Below are positions 52,517 to 62,723 of a stretch of 64,000 bases of DNA, piece by piece. Source of the DNA: Candidatus Baldrarchaeota archaeon (GTDB lineage: Archaea > Asgardarchaeota > Baldrarchaeia > Baldrarchaeales > DXJG01); NCBI GenBank assembly GCA_019056805.1, contig DXJG01000001.1:62001-126000 (forward strand). Reading direction: 5' to 3'. How positions within the stretch are numbered: the first letter of the stretch is position 1; every line of letters begins with the position of its first letter. The notes below the pieces were generated by a model that ran no database searches, had not been told where the DNA came from, and saw only the letters and a program-made list of their open reading frames with translations. Both the position numbers and the translations under genes were made by a program.

Positions 52517-54877
52517 CTACTTTTTAACCCTTATTAAACGTTCTAGTAGGGTTGGGTCAACCACGGGTTTTTCCCAAGGTTCCCAGCCAACTTCTTTCAG
52601 ATATTCCATAATTTCTCCTTTGAAAGTAATAGGAATATCAGCCTCTGTTCGAATGAACATGTGCAGATCATCTGGTAGTCGCCTGTAATATTTCTTATAT
52701 AACTCAACATAGTGAGTCAATTTTATCATTCTACCCTTAGTTGTATCATTTGGTCTTAGACAAAGTTTAGCAGTCATAACAATAGCCTCTTCGCGAGTCT
52801 CGGCTACATAAACTAAATGTTCAGGTGCGGGACCAACCCAAACTCTATCACCAGTTCTTGCATCGTATACTGTGAAACTTTCTCTATCCTCCCTCCGACC
52901 GAGATACAATCGTCTATATTTAGCACCCTGAGGACCAACAATTACAGGTACGCCAAGTCTATTAAAGCCAGTAGCTATCGATGCAGCTTTTTGTGACATG
53001 GCACCCCAAGCAACTCCACAAGCACCAACCCTATTCAAAACATAATCCGCAATTTCTTCATAATTGGCCCTTAATGGACGCCTTGCGAAGATATTAGCTA
53101 TTTTGATGGCCGCACCAGCTATGTGAGCATTAGCTACACATGATCCAACATTTACAAGCCCCCCAGCATCGAAAGCCCCAGAATATTCCTCATACAATGT
53201 TTTTCCTTCTTCCGTTCTATACATGGCTATGCTCATAGCTGAACAGCCTGAAACCGTAACAATGAATCTTCTTCTTAAGAATTCTTCAGCCATTATTGCA
53301 ACGTCACGTCCACCTTCGGGGTAATTAGCACATCCAACATAAGCTACTACACCTGGAATTTCACCAAAAACTATTGGTGAACCAACTTCTCTAATTTCAG
53401 TATCAAGAATAGGGCCTCTACCTACCCTTATCTTGTATCGCTCCGTCTTTATTTTTAATTCAGCAGCACTTACGATTAAGCTATGAATTGGAATATCCCT
53501 TGGACATTCACTTTCACAACGAGCACAACCCAAACAATAATCATAAAGTTCTGCTAATTTATCGAAATTACCTTGTCTTGCAGCAAATACCGCTTCATCT
53601 GTTGGTAGATCGATCGGGCAATTTCTTCTACACCTACCACATTTCGTACATTTCTCTGCTACTTTCTTTAAGTCAGCTTTGTCAGGTAAGGACTTAAACT
53701 TCTTTCTAATAGGTGCAATTCTCAATGCGGTTAATACTGCTACAGCTCCAGCCTTTTCTAAATCAAGTATCAAAACACCAGGGTATTTTCCAGAAACCAA
53801 TGCGTCAACTATTTCCTCTACGGGTTTATTAGTCATATCGGGTAATCCATGACATGCTTTATCGGATGTAGCGATGACAGGTGTTTTTACACGCTGAGCT
53901 TCTGAAAGAACCATTATATGAATACATTGTTCATCAAGAATTAGCACATCAGCAGCTCCAGACCTAATGAAGCGAATTTGATGTGAAATTGGACCAACTA
54001 TCTTAGCTTGTTCATCATACCGCGTTAAGTCATGAGCGGTACAACATAATCCTAGAACTTCTATTGTCTCTCCAGGTCTTCCAAGACCATTCTTTTTCAT
54101 AAAATCTATTATTTCTACACCACTGGAGACGTTATGACCTATACAAAGAATCACGGGTTTTGTCGTGTCAGCAAGCCCCATACCAACTTCCGTCAATGGG
54201 GCGTCAGGTTTTCCTTTTGGAAAATTATATGTAATTATTTGAGCTACATCTGCAACTTCCATTGCTAAGTGATCTAACATACCTAGATGAAGACTCTTTG
54301 ACTCAAAATCTAAATAACTACCTTCTTGCCCTGTATGTGCTGCAGCCAGTGTCTGGACAATCTGTTCTTCTACATATTTTAATATGTAAGAGAGATCTCC
54401 AAGTGTTTTTGGTTTAATTCCTGTGATCAGTCTGCTTATTGGCATTTCAACATAGATGTCCGACCCTAGGTCTATTGGCCAGTTTTCACCATATTTTTCA
54501 ATTAGATGATCTACTAGGTGTCTTGCATGACTCGTGTGTGTTGAAGCCCCTATGGCACATGCTATTAATACTATTCGTCCTTGTTGAGCGCCTATGTCAA
54601 GTCCGCATGCTCCCCTCTTACCAGCGGTTAAATCACATTTTCCATAAGTGCAAAGGCAACATAAATCGCAAAAGGGCATATAAAAAGGCCTATAACGTTT
54701 TAATAATTTCATATCCCATTCTCTAAGAGTGGTTATTTTTGGCATAGGTGTAGGTCCCATAGGTTCCCATTCTTCTTCCATAGCAAGACGGCCAATAGCA
54801 ATTTCAATATCTTCAAGTGAAATTCCACTACCTTTAAGAGATTTTACCGAGAATTTTATTGGTCCCTTTTCAACCAC
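52517..54877 (-). CDS. cdhA: CODH/ACS alpha subunit CdhA (Ni-Fe CO dehydrogenase)
   Basis: 786 aa. N-terminal cluster region PFCDLCCLCTYGKCDLTAGK, then GIKPKTLGD... CODH core with HNVSSGVEIIDF, VLGLCCTAHDLTRY and ILDEQCIHIMVLSEAQRVKT. Two ferredoxin clusters are inserted (CTKCGRCRRNCPIDLPTDE, CLGCARCESECPRDI), an archaeal feature. CGVAWGAMSQKAASIATGFN lies near the end. It reduces CO2 to CO at the C-cluster. AAGGTGAC precedes the GTG start. First gene of the operon. Confidence 0.96.
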   Translation of the reverse strand: MVEKGPIKFSVKSLKGSGISLEDIEIAIGRLAMEEEWEPMGPTPMPKITTLREWDMKLLKRYRPFYMPFCDLCCLCTYGKCDLTAGKRGACGLDIGAQQGRIVLIACAIGASTHTSHARHLVDHLIEKYGENWPIDLGSDIYVEMPISRLITGIKPKTLGDLSYILKYVEEQIVQTLAAAHTGQEGSYLDFESKSLHLGMLDHLAMEVADVAQIITYNFPKGKPDAPLTEVGMGLADTTKPVILCIGHNVSSGVEIIDFMKKNGLGRPGETIEVLGLCCTAHDLTRYDEQAKIVGPISHQIRFIRSGAADVLILDEQCIHIMVLSEAQRVKTPVIATSDKACHGLPDMTNKPVEEIVDALVSGKYPGVLILDLEKAGAVAVLTALRIAPIRKKFKSLPDKADLKKVAEKCTKCGRCRRNCPIDLPTDEAVFAARQGNFDKLAELYDYCLGCARCESECPRDIPIHSLIVSAAELKIKTERYKIRVGRGPILDTEIREVGSPIVFGEIPGVVAYVGCANYPEGGRDVAIMAEEFLRRRFIVTVSGCSAMSIAMYRTEEGKTLYEEYSGAFDAGGLVNVGSCVANAHIAGAAIKIANIFARRPLRANYEEIADYVLNRVGACGVAWGAMSQKAASIATGFNRLGVPVIVGPQGAKYRRLYLGRREDRESFTVYDARTGDRVWVGPAPEHLVYVAETREEAIVMTAKLCLRPNDTTKGRMIKLTHYVELYKKYYRRLPDDLHMFIRTEADIPITFKGEIMEYLKEVGWEPWEKPVVDPTLLERLIRVKK

Positions 54878-55146
54878 AGCTTGTCACCTTCGGGTGCTGT
54901 TCACTAAGATATTTTAAAGTCTACTTTTAAGTTTATTGATGTAAAATACTTAAGAATAAGTTAATCTTTCAAATAATAAGAAAGTTAAATTTTGTAAACC
55001 TAATTTTTGTATTAAGTTTCTTAGGTTACGAAATTCATTCCGTATTCAAAATTATTTTTGATTAAAATAGTTGTTCATTATTTTTCTATTGAAGTGAAGC
55101 TATATTCCTAAAATCAAGATTATATGCTTTCTAAACTCTATTCAAA
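54878..55146 (-). promoter_or_regulatory. Spacer with predicted cdh operon promoter
   Basis: 269 bases between cooC and cdhA with no ORF. On the minus strand a TATA-like CTTTAAAATATC occupies about 54909-54921, roughly 35-45 bases before the cdhA start. The rest is A+T-rich with poly-T runs that could end the upstream cooC transcript. This makes the cdh operon independently transcribed from the hdr/fwd unit. Confidence 0.45.
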
Positions 55147-55935
55147 TTATAATAAAGATTTTTTCAATAATTCTACTGCTTTAATTGCTGGCGAAGATGG
55201 AACATAGTCGATGGGGGCTTTCTTTATCATATCAGCATAAGCAATTTGTTTATCAAAAGGTATGACAGCAAGCAGCGATATCTGATGTTTTTCCAATTCT
55301 TCTTTTACAAAACGTTCTTCTTCACTTGTTGATATCTTATTAGCCACAACAGCAAATTTACGAATCCCAATATCTAATGCTAACTTCTTTATACGGCAAG
55401 CAGTCTCAATGGATTTAAAACTTGGCTCAACAACAGCTAGCATTATGTCCACGTTCCTAGCGGTTCCACGCCCAAGATGTTCTATACCAGCTTCCATATC
55501 AAGGATAACAAACTCATCTCTATCAACAACTAAATATCTAAGTAAATTCCTAAGAAAAGCATGGGCTGGACAAAGACATCCTGTTCCTCCATTTCGAACG
55601 GTTCCCATAACTAAAAGCATAACTCCATCAGGACCTCTAACTCCGAACCGATCAACAATATCATCGACCTTGGGGAACAAATTAAATGCTCCACCAAGTG
55701 GAAGGCCAGGAATTTTCGTTCGTTCCTCTATAAGTTCTCTATTGACTGCAAGAGGAACTATTCTCGATATTTCTTCTTTTCTTAACCCTATCGTATAAGC
55801 AAGATTTGTATTTGGATCGGCATCTACCGCTAATACCTTATAACCATCCCTAGCTAGAATCCTAGCCAAAGTTCCAGCAATGAAAGTCTTACCAACTCCG
55901 CCTTTACCAGTAATAGCTAGTTTCACACCTTTCAC
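55147..55935 (-). CDS. cooC: CooC-type nickel-insertion ATPase
   Basis: 262 aa. Walker A GKGGVGKTFIAGTLA, VDADPNTNLAYTIGL, GTGCLCPAHAFLRNLLRYLV with a CxC pair and VILDMEAGIEHLGRGTARN. Highly similar in plan to the copy at 46813-47580, differing in details of the loops. It ends the hdrC-hdrB-cooC unit and lies upstream of cdhA, as expected for a CODH maturation factor. Confidence 0.92.
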   Translation of the reverse strand: MKGVKLAITGKGGVGKTFIAGTLARILARDGYKVLAVDADPNTNLAYTIGLRKEEISRIVPLAVNRELIEERTKIPGLPLGGAFNLFPKVDDIVDRFGVRGPDGVMLLVMGTVRNGGTGCLCPAHAFLRNLLRYLVVDRDEFVILDMEAGIEHLGRGTARNVDIMLAVVEPSFKSIETACRIKKLALDIGIRKFAVVANKISTSEEERFVKEELEKHQISLLAVIPFDKQIAYADMIKKAPIDYVPSSPAIKAVELLKKSLL

Positions 55936-55950
55936 CTTTTAAATCTTAAA

Positions 55951-56880
55951 TTACCGTTCCGACAATATTTTACGTAGAGGGGACTGATCAAGATCTCTGG
56001 AACTTAAATGCAAATTTAAACCTAGTTCTTTTCTAGGATCTAAACCAAAAGCTAAACCAATCAGTTGAGAAATGTGAACTACTGGAATCTGCACATCTAT
56101 TTCCTCAAAAGATAACATTTCAAACTGAATTTTATCTATGGCACGCAAACAACTAGGACACATAACTAAAATAAGGTCAGGTTCTTCTTCAAATATGCTT
56201 AATATTTTTCTTCTAGCAAGTTCAAAAGATAAATTCCTTATAGACCTTAATGCAGGTTCTCCGCAACAAAGGTCTTTCTCTTCATAATCTATTGATGTTC
56301 CACCCAATGTTGATACTATTTCGTCTAAAAATTTGGGGTGTTCACTACTATCTAAGACTTTATTTTGGTGCGAATATAAGTAATGACATCCATAATGCAC
56401 TGCTATTCTTAAATCATCTAAAGGCCGCTCCACTAGTTCAGATATTTTTTGTCTCATTTTATAAAATAATTCAGCTACGTGAAAACAATTAACGTTTTGG
56501 GGGAAAGTAAAACCAATAGCATTAAGCGCACTTTCAATAATTTTCATACTTTCACCATTATTTTTAATGTTCTCCAGTGCGGAATTGATACTTGAATAAC
56601 AACCGTTACACACCGTTAAAACATTTTCATATCTATCTTGAGTTTCAGCTAGAATTCGCCCCACAATGGTATACATAGTATTTGAAGAAAGAATTCCCGC
56701 GAGAAACAGGGGAAGGCCGCAACATAAAACTTCTTCGGGTACGTAAACATTATACCCTAATTTAGACAGAACTTTTATTGTTGATGTTTCGATGCCAGGA
56801 TAAATATTAACCGATAAGCAACCTGGATATAAAAAAAGATCACCTTCTTCAGGTATCTTCTTTAGTTTTTCTACATTCAT
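55951..56880 (-). CDS. hdrB: Heterodisulfide reductase subunit B (CCG protein)
   Basis: 309 aa. Two CCG domains with EVLCCGLPLFLAGI and EKDLCCGEPALRSI, preceded by paired cysteines (YPGCLS, CNGCYSS, HYGCHYL). In methanogens HdrB holds noncubane clusters that reduce CoM-S-S-CoB. No methanogenesis genes are seen, so the substrate here may be another disulfide or the subunit may serve as an electron relay. Its ATG overlaps the hdrC stop by four bases. Confidence 0.9.
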   Translation of the reverse strand: MNVEKLKKIPEEGDLFLYPGCLSVNIYPGIETSTIKVLSKLGYNVYVPEEVLCCGLPLFLAGILSSNTMYTIVGRILAETQDRYENVLTVCNGCYSSINSALENIKNNGESMKIIESALNAIGFTFPQNVNCFHVAELFYKMRQKISELVERPLDDLRIAVHYGCHYLYSHQNKVLDSSEHPKFLDEIVSTLGGTSIDYEEKDLCCGEPALRSIRNLSFELARRKILSIFEEEPDLILVMCPSCLRAIDKIQFEMLSFEEIDVQIPVVHISQLIGLAFGLDPRKELGLNLHLSSRDLDQSPLRKILSER

Positions 56881-57377
56881 TTTAAAGAACCTTCCTTTTC
56901 AAACATTTTTAACTTTTCGTGAAAGCTTGTTAATTTAAATATGGTTTTAAGATCGTTTCTGGTTTGATCAGATATTTTACCGTGCTTTATCCCAGCTTGT
57001 CTCTTGAACATCTCTATTTCTTCACTTAAAACAGGTGTTAGCATACCCCATTCCATAAGAATGTCAACAATACTTAGGTATAGATCAAGTACATCACGTT
57101 TTAAACCGGAAAGAAGAGCATTTTCGCGTAGACGTAATATTAGTTGAGGAATATCTACATTGTTTGGACATCTGACGTTACATGAGTAACATATAAGGCA
57201 AAGCCAAACTAAATTATCGTTTTTTACATCGTCAAATTTTCTTCTAACCAAATGATAAGCCAACAATCTAGGGTTACATTGAGAAAATCTTGCAGCTGGA
57301 CAAGACCCGGTACAAGAACCGCATTGAAGACATTTTAATAAGATTTCGAGCGATAAACTTTTATTTAACTCACCCAT
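56877..57377 (-). CDS. hdrC: Heterodisulfide reductase subunit C
   Basis: 166 aa from ATG 57377. Two 4Fe-4S motifs: KCLQCGSCTGSCPAARFSQC and LCLICYSCNVRCPNNVDIPQ, the standard HdrC pattern. HdrC passes electrons from HdrA to HdrB. The frame extends to 57407, which would overlap the divergent fwdD; the Met at 57377 starts the conserved protein. Only about 20 bases remain between the hdrC and fwdD starts. Confidence 0.9.
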   Translation of the reverse strand: MGELNKSLSLEILLKCLQCGSCTGSCPAARFSQCNPRLLAYHLVRRKFDDVKNDNLVWLCLICYSCNVRCPNNVDIPQLILRLRENALLSGLKRDVLDLYLSIVDILMEWGMLTPVLSEEIEMFKRQAGIKHGKISDQTRNDLKTIFKLTSFHEKLKMFEKEGSLK

Positions 57378-57400
57378 CATAACCACCCAGGTGACATAAT

Positions 57401-57778
57401 ATGTCATTGCAACTCACGTTAATTGTAGCAAGAACACATGACCAAGAACTTACAGCAAAGACCGGTACCGTAACTGACGAATACAAAAAGGCTGCTGCAG
57501 CCGCGTTTCTTTCAAAATCTGATCTAAACAGATTAGGATTGAAGAGTGGTGAAAACATCGAAGTATCCTTTATGGGTTCTTCAATTGTTGTAAAGGCTTT
57601 TGAAAGTGATGAGGTACGTGAAGGAATGATATTAATACCGTTGGGGCCATGGGCTATGGCAGTACTTCCTTCCTTTACTGGGCAGCATGGATTTCCAGTG
57701 TATGGACGAGTAACTGTAACTGTTAAACCCTCTGTTCGTGAAGTTTCAAATTTAAAAGAATTATTCACCACTTTTTGA
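57401..57778 (+). CDS. fwdD: Formylmethanofuran dehydrogenase subunit D-like (MopB-binding)
   Basis: 125 aa. LTLIVARTHDQELTAKTGTV, then EYKKAAAAAFLSKSDLNRLG and GMILIPLGPWAMAVLPSFTG match the molybdopterin-dinucleotide-binding FwdD. It binds the pterin together with FwdB. Despite this partnership it is the only rightward gene of the block, lying between hdrC and fwdF and overlapping the fwdF end by 18 bases tail to tail. A weak GGTGA at 57390-57394 is the binding site. Confidence 0.85.
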   Translation: MSLQLTLIVARTHDQELTAKTGTVTDEYKKAAAAAFLSKSDLNRLGLKSGENIEVSFMGSSIVVKAFESDEVREGMILIPLGPWAMAVLPSFTGQHGFPVYGRVTVTVKPSVREVSNLKELFTTF

Positions 57779-59056
57779 TTCACCCTTTAATCTATCTATC
57801 TTTCCTCTTTCAAAAAGAATCCTAAACACTTTGGTTCTCAATTTCTCAATTAATTCATTTGCTATTTTTTTTGCCTTTTCAAATCCCTTGGGTTTAGGTG
57901 GTATCGCCTCTGGCGGTGGGAGCTCAACCATTTCTATGGGCACTTGCACAGGTCTAACATACAAAGGAGGTTTAAGCGGGACGTATCCTTCTAAAATTTT
58001 ATCAAAAAACTTTTGATAAGACATAGTCCAAAGTTTGTCTGAAGATTTAACGAAGTACTTTTCTCTGGAGATTTTAATAACTCCTTCTGGACAGGCATTT
58101 TCACATGCACCACAAAAGATGCAGAAATCTTCTACAATTAATATTTTTGTCGGTACAGGTTTTCTAGGAACATATATTACATTAACTGGGCAGATATTCA
58201 TACAGTTTTTACAGCCACTCGGGTCACATTTCTCAGGTTTTAATATTTCAGCTTTGCCAAGAAGAGGTTTTGCAAATTGGATTGCTTCCGTAGGACAAAA
58301 CTTAGCACAAATACCGCACCAAACGCATTTCTCATCATCAATTACAAGGCTTCCTTCGATTTTTAACTCACCTATTTTACGGGGAGCTGAAGCAGTGCAT
58401 TCAACCTTTATAGCGTCTGATGGACATATTTTTTCACATAGCCCACAATAATCGCAAGAGTTCTCTTCTACTGAAATGGTAATGCCAGGCTTATATTCTG
58501 GTGGTTGTGGATCAACCCATGTAATTTTTACAGCATCGCATAAAAGTTCACATAGTCCACAAAATGAACATTTCTCCACATCTATACTTATTTTACCCTT
58601 AGCCCATTCTTTATCTTCATATTTTACCAGTTCTTCCTTTTTTGGTACTTTAATGTCAACCTTTACAGCATTGCGAGGACATATTTTTTCACATAGCAAA
58701 CATGGTATGCACTTCTCAAGATCTACTTTTATTTCACCTTTAATTTGTGGATATTGAGGTTTTTCTTCGAATTCTAATTTTAGAGCTTCAAAAAAACACA
58801 CTGATGAGCATAGAGGACAAGCAACGCATTTAGTTTCATCAATTACTATGAGAGGGGCTTCAAATTTTCCAGCAGCTACTTCAGTTACTGGTCCAAGGGA
58901 AATCGCATCCACAGGGCAAACCAATTTGCAGAGGCCACAAGCCGTGCATTTTTCCATATAGAAGTTAAGTTGCTTAGAAAGTTCTGGGGCTTTCCACTCA
59001 TAAGTTAAAATATTGTCTAAGATGATTAGCTCCAATTTTGGTTTTTCAACAGCCAT
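57761..59056 (-). CDS. fwdF: Formylmethanofuran dehydrogenase subunit F-like polyferredoxin
   Basis: 431 aa from ATG 59056 two bases after the hdrA stop. It contains repeated 4Fe-4S motifs, for example CTACGLCKLVCP, CVACPLCSSVC, CIPCLLCEKICP, CSFCGLCELLC, CDYCGLCEKICP, CVWCGICAKFCP, CKNCMNICP and CIFCGACENACP: about eight pairs. Polyferredoxins of this kind wire electrons from Hdr to FwdB. Adjacency to hdrA supports an Hdr-Fwd assembly. Confidence 0.88.
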   Translation of the reverse strand: MAVEKPKLELIILDNILTYEWKAPELSKQLNFYMEKCTACGLCKLVCPVDAISLGPVTEVAAGKFEAPLIVIDETKCVACPLCSSVCFFEALKLEFEEKPQYPQIKGEIKVDLEKCIPCLLCEKICPRNAVKVDIKVPKKEELVKYEDKEWAKGKISIDVEKCSFCGLCELLCDAVKITWVDPQPPEYKPGITISVEENSCDYCGLCEKICPSDAIKVECTASAPRKIGELKIEGSLVIDDEKCVWCGICAKFCPTEAIQFAKPLLGKAEILKPEKCDPSGCKNCMNICPVNVIYVPRKPVPTKILIVEDFCIFCGACENACPEGVIKISREKYFVKSSDKLWTMSYQKFFDKILEGYVPLKPPLYVRPVQVPIEMVELPPPEAIPPKPKGFEKAKKIANELIEKLRTKVFRILFERGKIDRLKGESKSGE

Positions 59057-59057
59057 A

Positions 59058-61442
59058 TTAATCCCCTTCAGTAAATTCACTGCCTATAGGTCCAAGCTGT
59101 TTAATTCTATTTACAAAATCAGTGATTATTTCAGCAAGTCTTTTTCCCTCAGCCGCCGATGCCCCAACGATTTCTACTCTATCAGGTTTTATTCCATGAA
59201 ATTCTAATAATTTTTTGAGATGTTCTATCTTTTTGTCCGCTTTCAGACGACCAGTACGGTAATGACAGTCCTGTTCATGGCAGCCAACGATTAGAACTCC
59301 ATCGGCTCCAAGACTTAAAGCTTCTAGTATATGAATTGGATTAACTCTAACTGAACAAGGAACTCTAATGATCCTAATATTTGTCGGATAATTTATTTTA
59401 TTCACTCCAGCATTATCAGCAGCAGCGTAACCACACCATTTACACATAAAACTTACAATTAGAGGGTATTCTTTCTTATCAATCAACAAAACTTCCAACA
59501 TTTGTGATATTTGTTTATCACTGAGTTCAATTGATGGTTGAAGAGCACCAGAGGGACATACAGCTAGACATGCACCACAACCCCTGCATGCAGCTTCTTT
59601 AATATATACCTTCCTCTGTTCTATTTGAATAGCCCCAAAGTCGCAAGCTAAAGTGCAGAGACCACAGTGAATGCATTTTTCTTCGTCGAACTCTGGAGCC
59701 ACAGATTCTAATTCTAATTCTTTTAGAGATAGAAAAGTTAATGCTCTACTAGCTGCCAATCCTGCATGAGTTACAGTTTCAGTTATATCTTTTGGACCAT
59801 TACAAGTACCTGCTAGAAATATACCACTACTAAAGGTGTCAGACGGATTTAATTTTGGATGATATTCCATGAAAAAGCCATTTTCATCTAATTGTAACCC
59901 AAGAACGCTAGCTAGCTGCTTTGTGTCAGCACTAGGCTCCATACCAACACTTAAAACTACAAGGTCGAATTCTTCTTCCCTATATTTACATTCGAGAGTA
60001 TCTTCATAGAAAATTCTCAGTTTACCGGTTTTACTTTTCCTTATGTAACTTACTCTTCCCCTTACAAATTTTACACCAAGACTTAATGCCCTTCTATAGG
60101 CTTCTTCTCCCATTTTTCCGATTATCCTAATATCAGTGTAAAATATTGTTATATCCGTATCGGGTTTTGTGAGTTTTGTTTGTATAGCTTGCTTTATTGC
60201 ATACATACAACAAACTCTGCTACAATATTGTCTACCCACTTTATCTGATCGACTACCTACACATTGTATGAACGCTATTTTCTTAGCATCTTCGTTATTT
60301 GAAAATCTAATAATTTTCCCCTTGGTTGGTCCCATACTATTTAACATTCTCTCATATTCAGGACCTGTAACAACATCTAGATACCTACCATAACCATACT
60401 GTTCAATTTCCATAGGATTGATCGGAGAATATCCGGTTGCAACTATGATTGCTCCCACTTTAAGGGTAAAACGTTTTTCAGTATCTGAAAAGTTTATTGC
60501 ACCCTCACGGTCACAAATTCCTACACAATTCATACATCCAATGCACTTATCTATGTCGATATAAGGTGCCATGGGAACGGTTTGGGGAGCAGGCTTAACC
60601 ATTGCTTTTCTATAACCTATACCATATTCATATTCATTTGGAACTTCTATTGGACATACTTCTAAGCACTTATTACATCCATTACATATTTCCTCGTCAA
60701 TAAATCTTGGTTTTTTAACTATTTCAACAATATAACTGCCTGGTAATCCTTCGATTCGAATCACTTCACTTAGTGTAAAAACTTTAATTTTAGGATGGTT
60801 ATATGCCATCGCTAACAGAGGCCCTAAAATACATATGCTACAGTCAAGTGTAGGAAATACTTTATCCCATTTGGCCATATGCCCGCCTAAAAAACCGGAC
60901 TTTTCGACCAAATACACATCGATACCCATATTTGCGAGATTAAGAGCAGAAGTTACTCCTGCAACGCCGCCACCAATGATAAGTACTGCTTTTTCGATGG
61001 GAATTTTCAGCTTTTTCACTGGGCGCGAGTATTGAATTGAAGCTAAAGCCATATTTATGAGATCTAAAGCCTTTAATGTCGCTCTTCTCGGATCATGCCA
61101 ATGAACCCAGCTACATTGCTCCCTTACATTTACGATTTCAAGAAAACCGGGATTTAAACCTGCTTTTTCAATTCTTTCTTTAAATAATCTTTCATGCAAA
61201 GACGGAGTACAAGCCGCTATTAAAACTCGCTTAACTTTTTCTTTCTCCACTATTTCTTCTATTTTTCTTAGTCCATCATCACTACATAAGTGTTCATGTT
61301 CAAAACAAACTACATTAGGAATTTTTGACAACTGTTGAATTAAATATGGAATATCAATTACACCCGCAATGTTCGTACCACAATGACAAAGAAATACTGC
61401 AGTCTTTTCCTTAATTTCAAGGGGAATAGACAATATAGTCAC
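59058..61442 (-). CDS. hdrA: Heterodisulfide reductase subunit A fused to MvhD-like domain
   Basis: 794 aa. Order: N-terminal FLCHCGTNIAG cluster region; FAD-binding LIIGGGVAGVTSALNLANMG; 4Fe-4S clusters (CNGCNKCLEVCP, CIGCMNCVGIC); C-terminal ferredoxin motifs (CIHCGLCTLAC, CRGCGACLAVC); and from about residue 655 an MvhD-like segment with FMCKWCGYAAADNAG and GCHEQDCHYRTGRLKADKKI. HdrA carries the bifurcating flavin; MvhD normally links hydrogenase to HdrA. No MvhA/G hydrogenase genes lie in the window. Directly follows fwdB. Confidence 0.93.
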   Translation of the reverse strand: MTILSIPLEIKEKTAVFLCHCGTNIAGVIDIPYLIQQLSKIPNVVCFEHEHLCSDDGLRKIEEIVEKEKVKRVLIAACTPSLHERLFKERIEKAGLNPGFLEIVNVREQCSWVHWHDPRRATLKALDLINMALASIQYSRPVKKLKIPIEKAVLIIGGGVAGVTSALNLANMGIDVYLVEKSGFLGGHMAKWDKVFPTLDCSICILGPLLAMAYNHPKIKVFTLSEVIRIEGLPGSYIVEIVKKPRFIDEEICNGCNKCLEVCPIEVPNEYEYGIGYRKAMVKPAPQTVPMAPYIDIDKCIGCMNCVGICDREGAINFSDTEKRFTLKVGAIIVATGYSPINPMEIEQYGYGRYLDVVTGPEYERMLNSMGPTKGKIIRFSNNEDAKKIAFIQCVGSRSDKVGRQYCSRVCCMYAIKQAIQTKLTKPDTDITIFYTDIRIIGKMGEEAYRRALSLGVKFVRGRVSYIRKSKTGKLRIFYEDTLECKYREEEFDLVVLSVGMEPSADTKQLASVLGLQLDENGFFMEYHPKLNPSDTFSSGIFLAGTCNGPKDITETVTHAGLAASRALTFLSLKELELESVAPEFDEEKCIHCGLCTLACDFGAIQIEQRKVYIKEAACRGCGACLAVCPSGALQPSIELSDKQISQMLEVLLIDKKEYPLIVSFMCKWCGYAAADNAGVNKINYPTNIRIIRVPCSVRVNPIHILEALSLGADGVLIVGCHEQDCHYRTGRLKADKKIEHLKKLLEFHGIKPDRVEIVGASAAEGKRLAEIITDFVNRIKQLGPIGSEFTEGD

Positions 61443-62723
61443 CTATATTTTGGATAATATTTTTCTAAGTACTTCTTCTTCTGAGAACATATTTTTTGGA
61501 GGCTTCAAGAAAGGTTTTAACTCTATTTTCTTTCCGTCAGTTCTTGTTATATATCCACCCGTTTCTAACCCAGTCAAAGTTACAGGTATTGTAACAGAAG
61601 CAAATTCCGATACTAAAGTGGGAATTTCTTCCAACGCTATTGTTGGAATCTTTAATAATTGTTTTGTTGCAGATCTTGGAATATGGGTAAAAATATCTGA
61701 TTTTACGATTATTGCGGCGTCAAAATTCCCTCTTAACAACTGATTTGTTACACTTGTTACCGACGGATTACTAACCGGACTACCGTTAGAAAAATCTATA
61801 GCATAAGTAAATCCTGTTTTTTTCTTGGAAATTAATGTGACACCCATAGAATTTAGATTTTCAGCCAGGGGAGTTACTGTACAAGTCTTCTTCGTACTTA
61901 TGGATTTAACTAGTTTTACAATATTTTCAATGATTTGATCAACATTTATGCTATACATTACCCCAGAACCTACAAATACAGCTACAAATGTAGCATTTTT
62001 TAAATCATGCATAAATGTGGCAAAGGATAATTGCGAAATTCCAGCAACATCATCTTCTGTGGAAGACTCCTGGCTAAAAGCATCTTGGATTTTGCTTATA
62101 AGGTCAAGGTCTTCACCAATATTCACAATAAGTTGATGTTGCGCAATCCTCGTAACTTTCGTTTTTCTAACATCAATGGTGGCAACGATTCGATTTTCTC
62201 TACCCGTTTTTACTATTTCTCCTCTGGGAAAAACAGAATATCTACTAGCCTGTCTTAAATGGGTATCAGCAAGGTTTGCGCCCCAGAAAACTATAAAATC
62301 TGCTTTATCAAGAATTTCCTCCAATTCTCCAATTCTTACTCCGTACTTTTCTAACAATGGGACTGTTAAATGGCAAATACTCGGACTTGTATCAAATGTT
62401 CCACCAATCTTCTCGGCGAGAGCCAACCCTAGTTCAATGGTTTCATTAGTGCTATTTTCGAAACCATAAACTAGTACCTTTTCAGCTGAAGACAATATTT
62501 CCACAGCTTTATCTATAGCGTCTTCTGTTGCCACACTACGTGTAATTCCATTTTCAAAAATCTTTGCTTCTAATAAACGAGTTGCTAGTACTTCTTTGAA
62601 TCGTTTGGTACCGTGACTACATGATCCATACACTTTGCTAATGCTTCCATCAGATACATCAATAACTATGTCATCACATAAAAGCGAGCAACCTGTGCAT
62701 GGAATATCGGTCAATTTTTTCAT
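61443..62723 (-). CDS. fwdB: Formylmethanofuran dehydrogenase subunit B (molybdopterin catalytic)
   Basis: 426 aa. N-terminal 4Fe-4S domain CTGCSLLCDDIVIDV with YGSCSHG, then SPSICHLTVPLLEKYG, whose Cys is in the position of the metal ligand, and VFWGANLADTHLRQASRYSV. It reduces CO2 to formate for transfer to methanofuran with FwdA. FwdA, FwdC and FwdH-type subunits are not in the window. The stop/start junction with the Fe-S protein upstream overlaps by four bases. Confidence 0.92.
   Translation of the reverse strand: MKKLTDIPCTGCSLLCDDIVIDVSDGSISKVYGSCSHGTKRFKEVLATRLLEAKIFENGITRSVATEDAIDKAVEILSSAEKVLVYGFENSTNETIELGLALAEKIGGTFDTSPSICHLTVPLLEKYGVRIGELEEILDKADFIVFWGANLADTHLRQASRYSVFPRGEIVKTGRENRIVATIDVRKTKVTRIAQHQLIVNIGEDLDLISKIQDAFSQESSTEDDVAGISQLSFATFMHDLKNATFVAVFVGSGVMYSINVDQIIENIVKLVKSISTKKTCTVTPLAENLNSMGVTLISKKKTGFTYAIDFSNGSPVSNPSVTSVTNQLLRGNFDAAIIVKSDIFTHIPRSATKQLLKIPTIALEEIPTLVSEFASVTIPVTLTGLETGGYITRTDGKKIELKPFLKPPKNMFSEEEVLRKILSKI

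Noticed and set aside
57370..57783. Minus-strand ORF of 137 codons opposite fwdD
   Set aside because: It is fully antisense to fwdD, whose product matches a known family; the minus-strand product has no family features.
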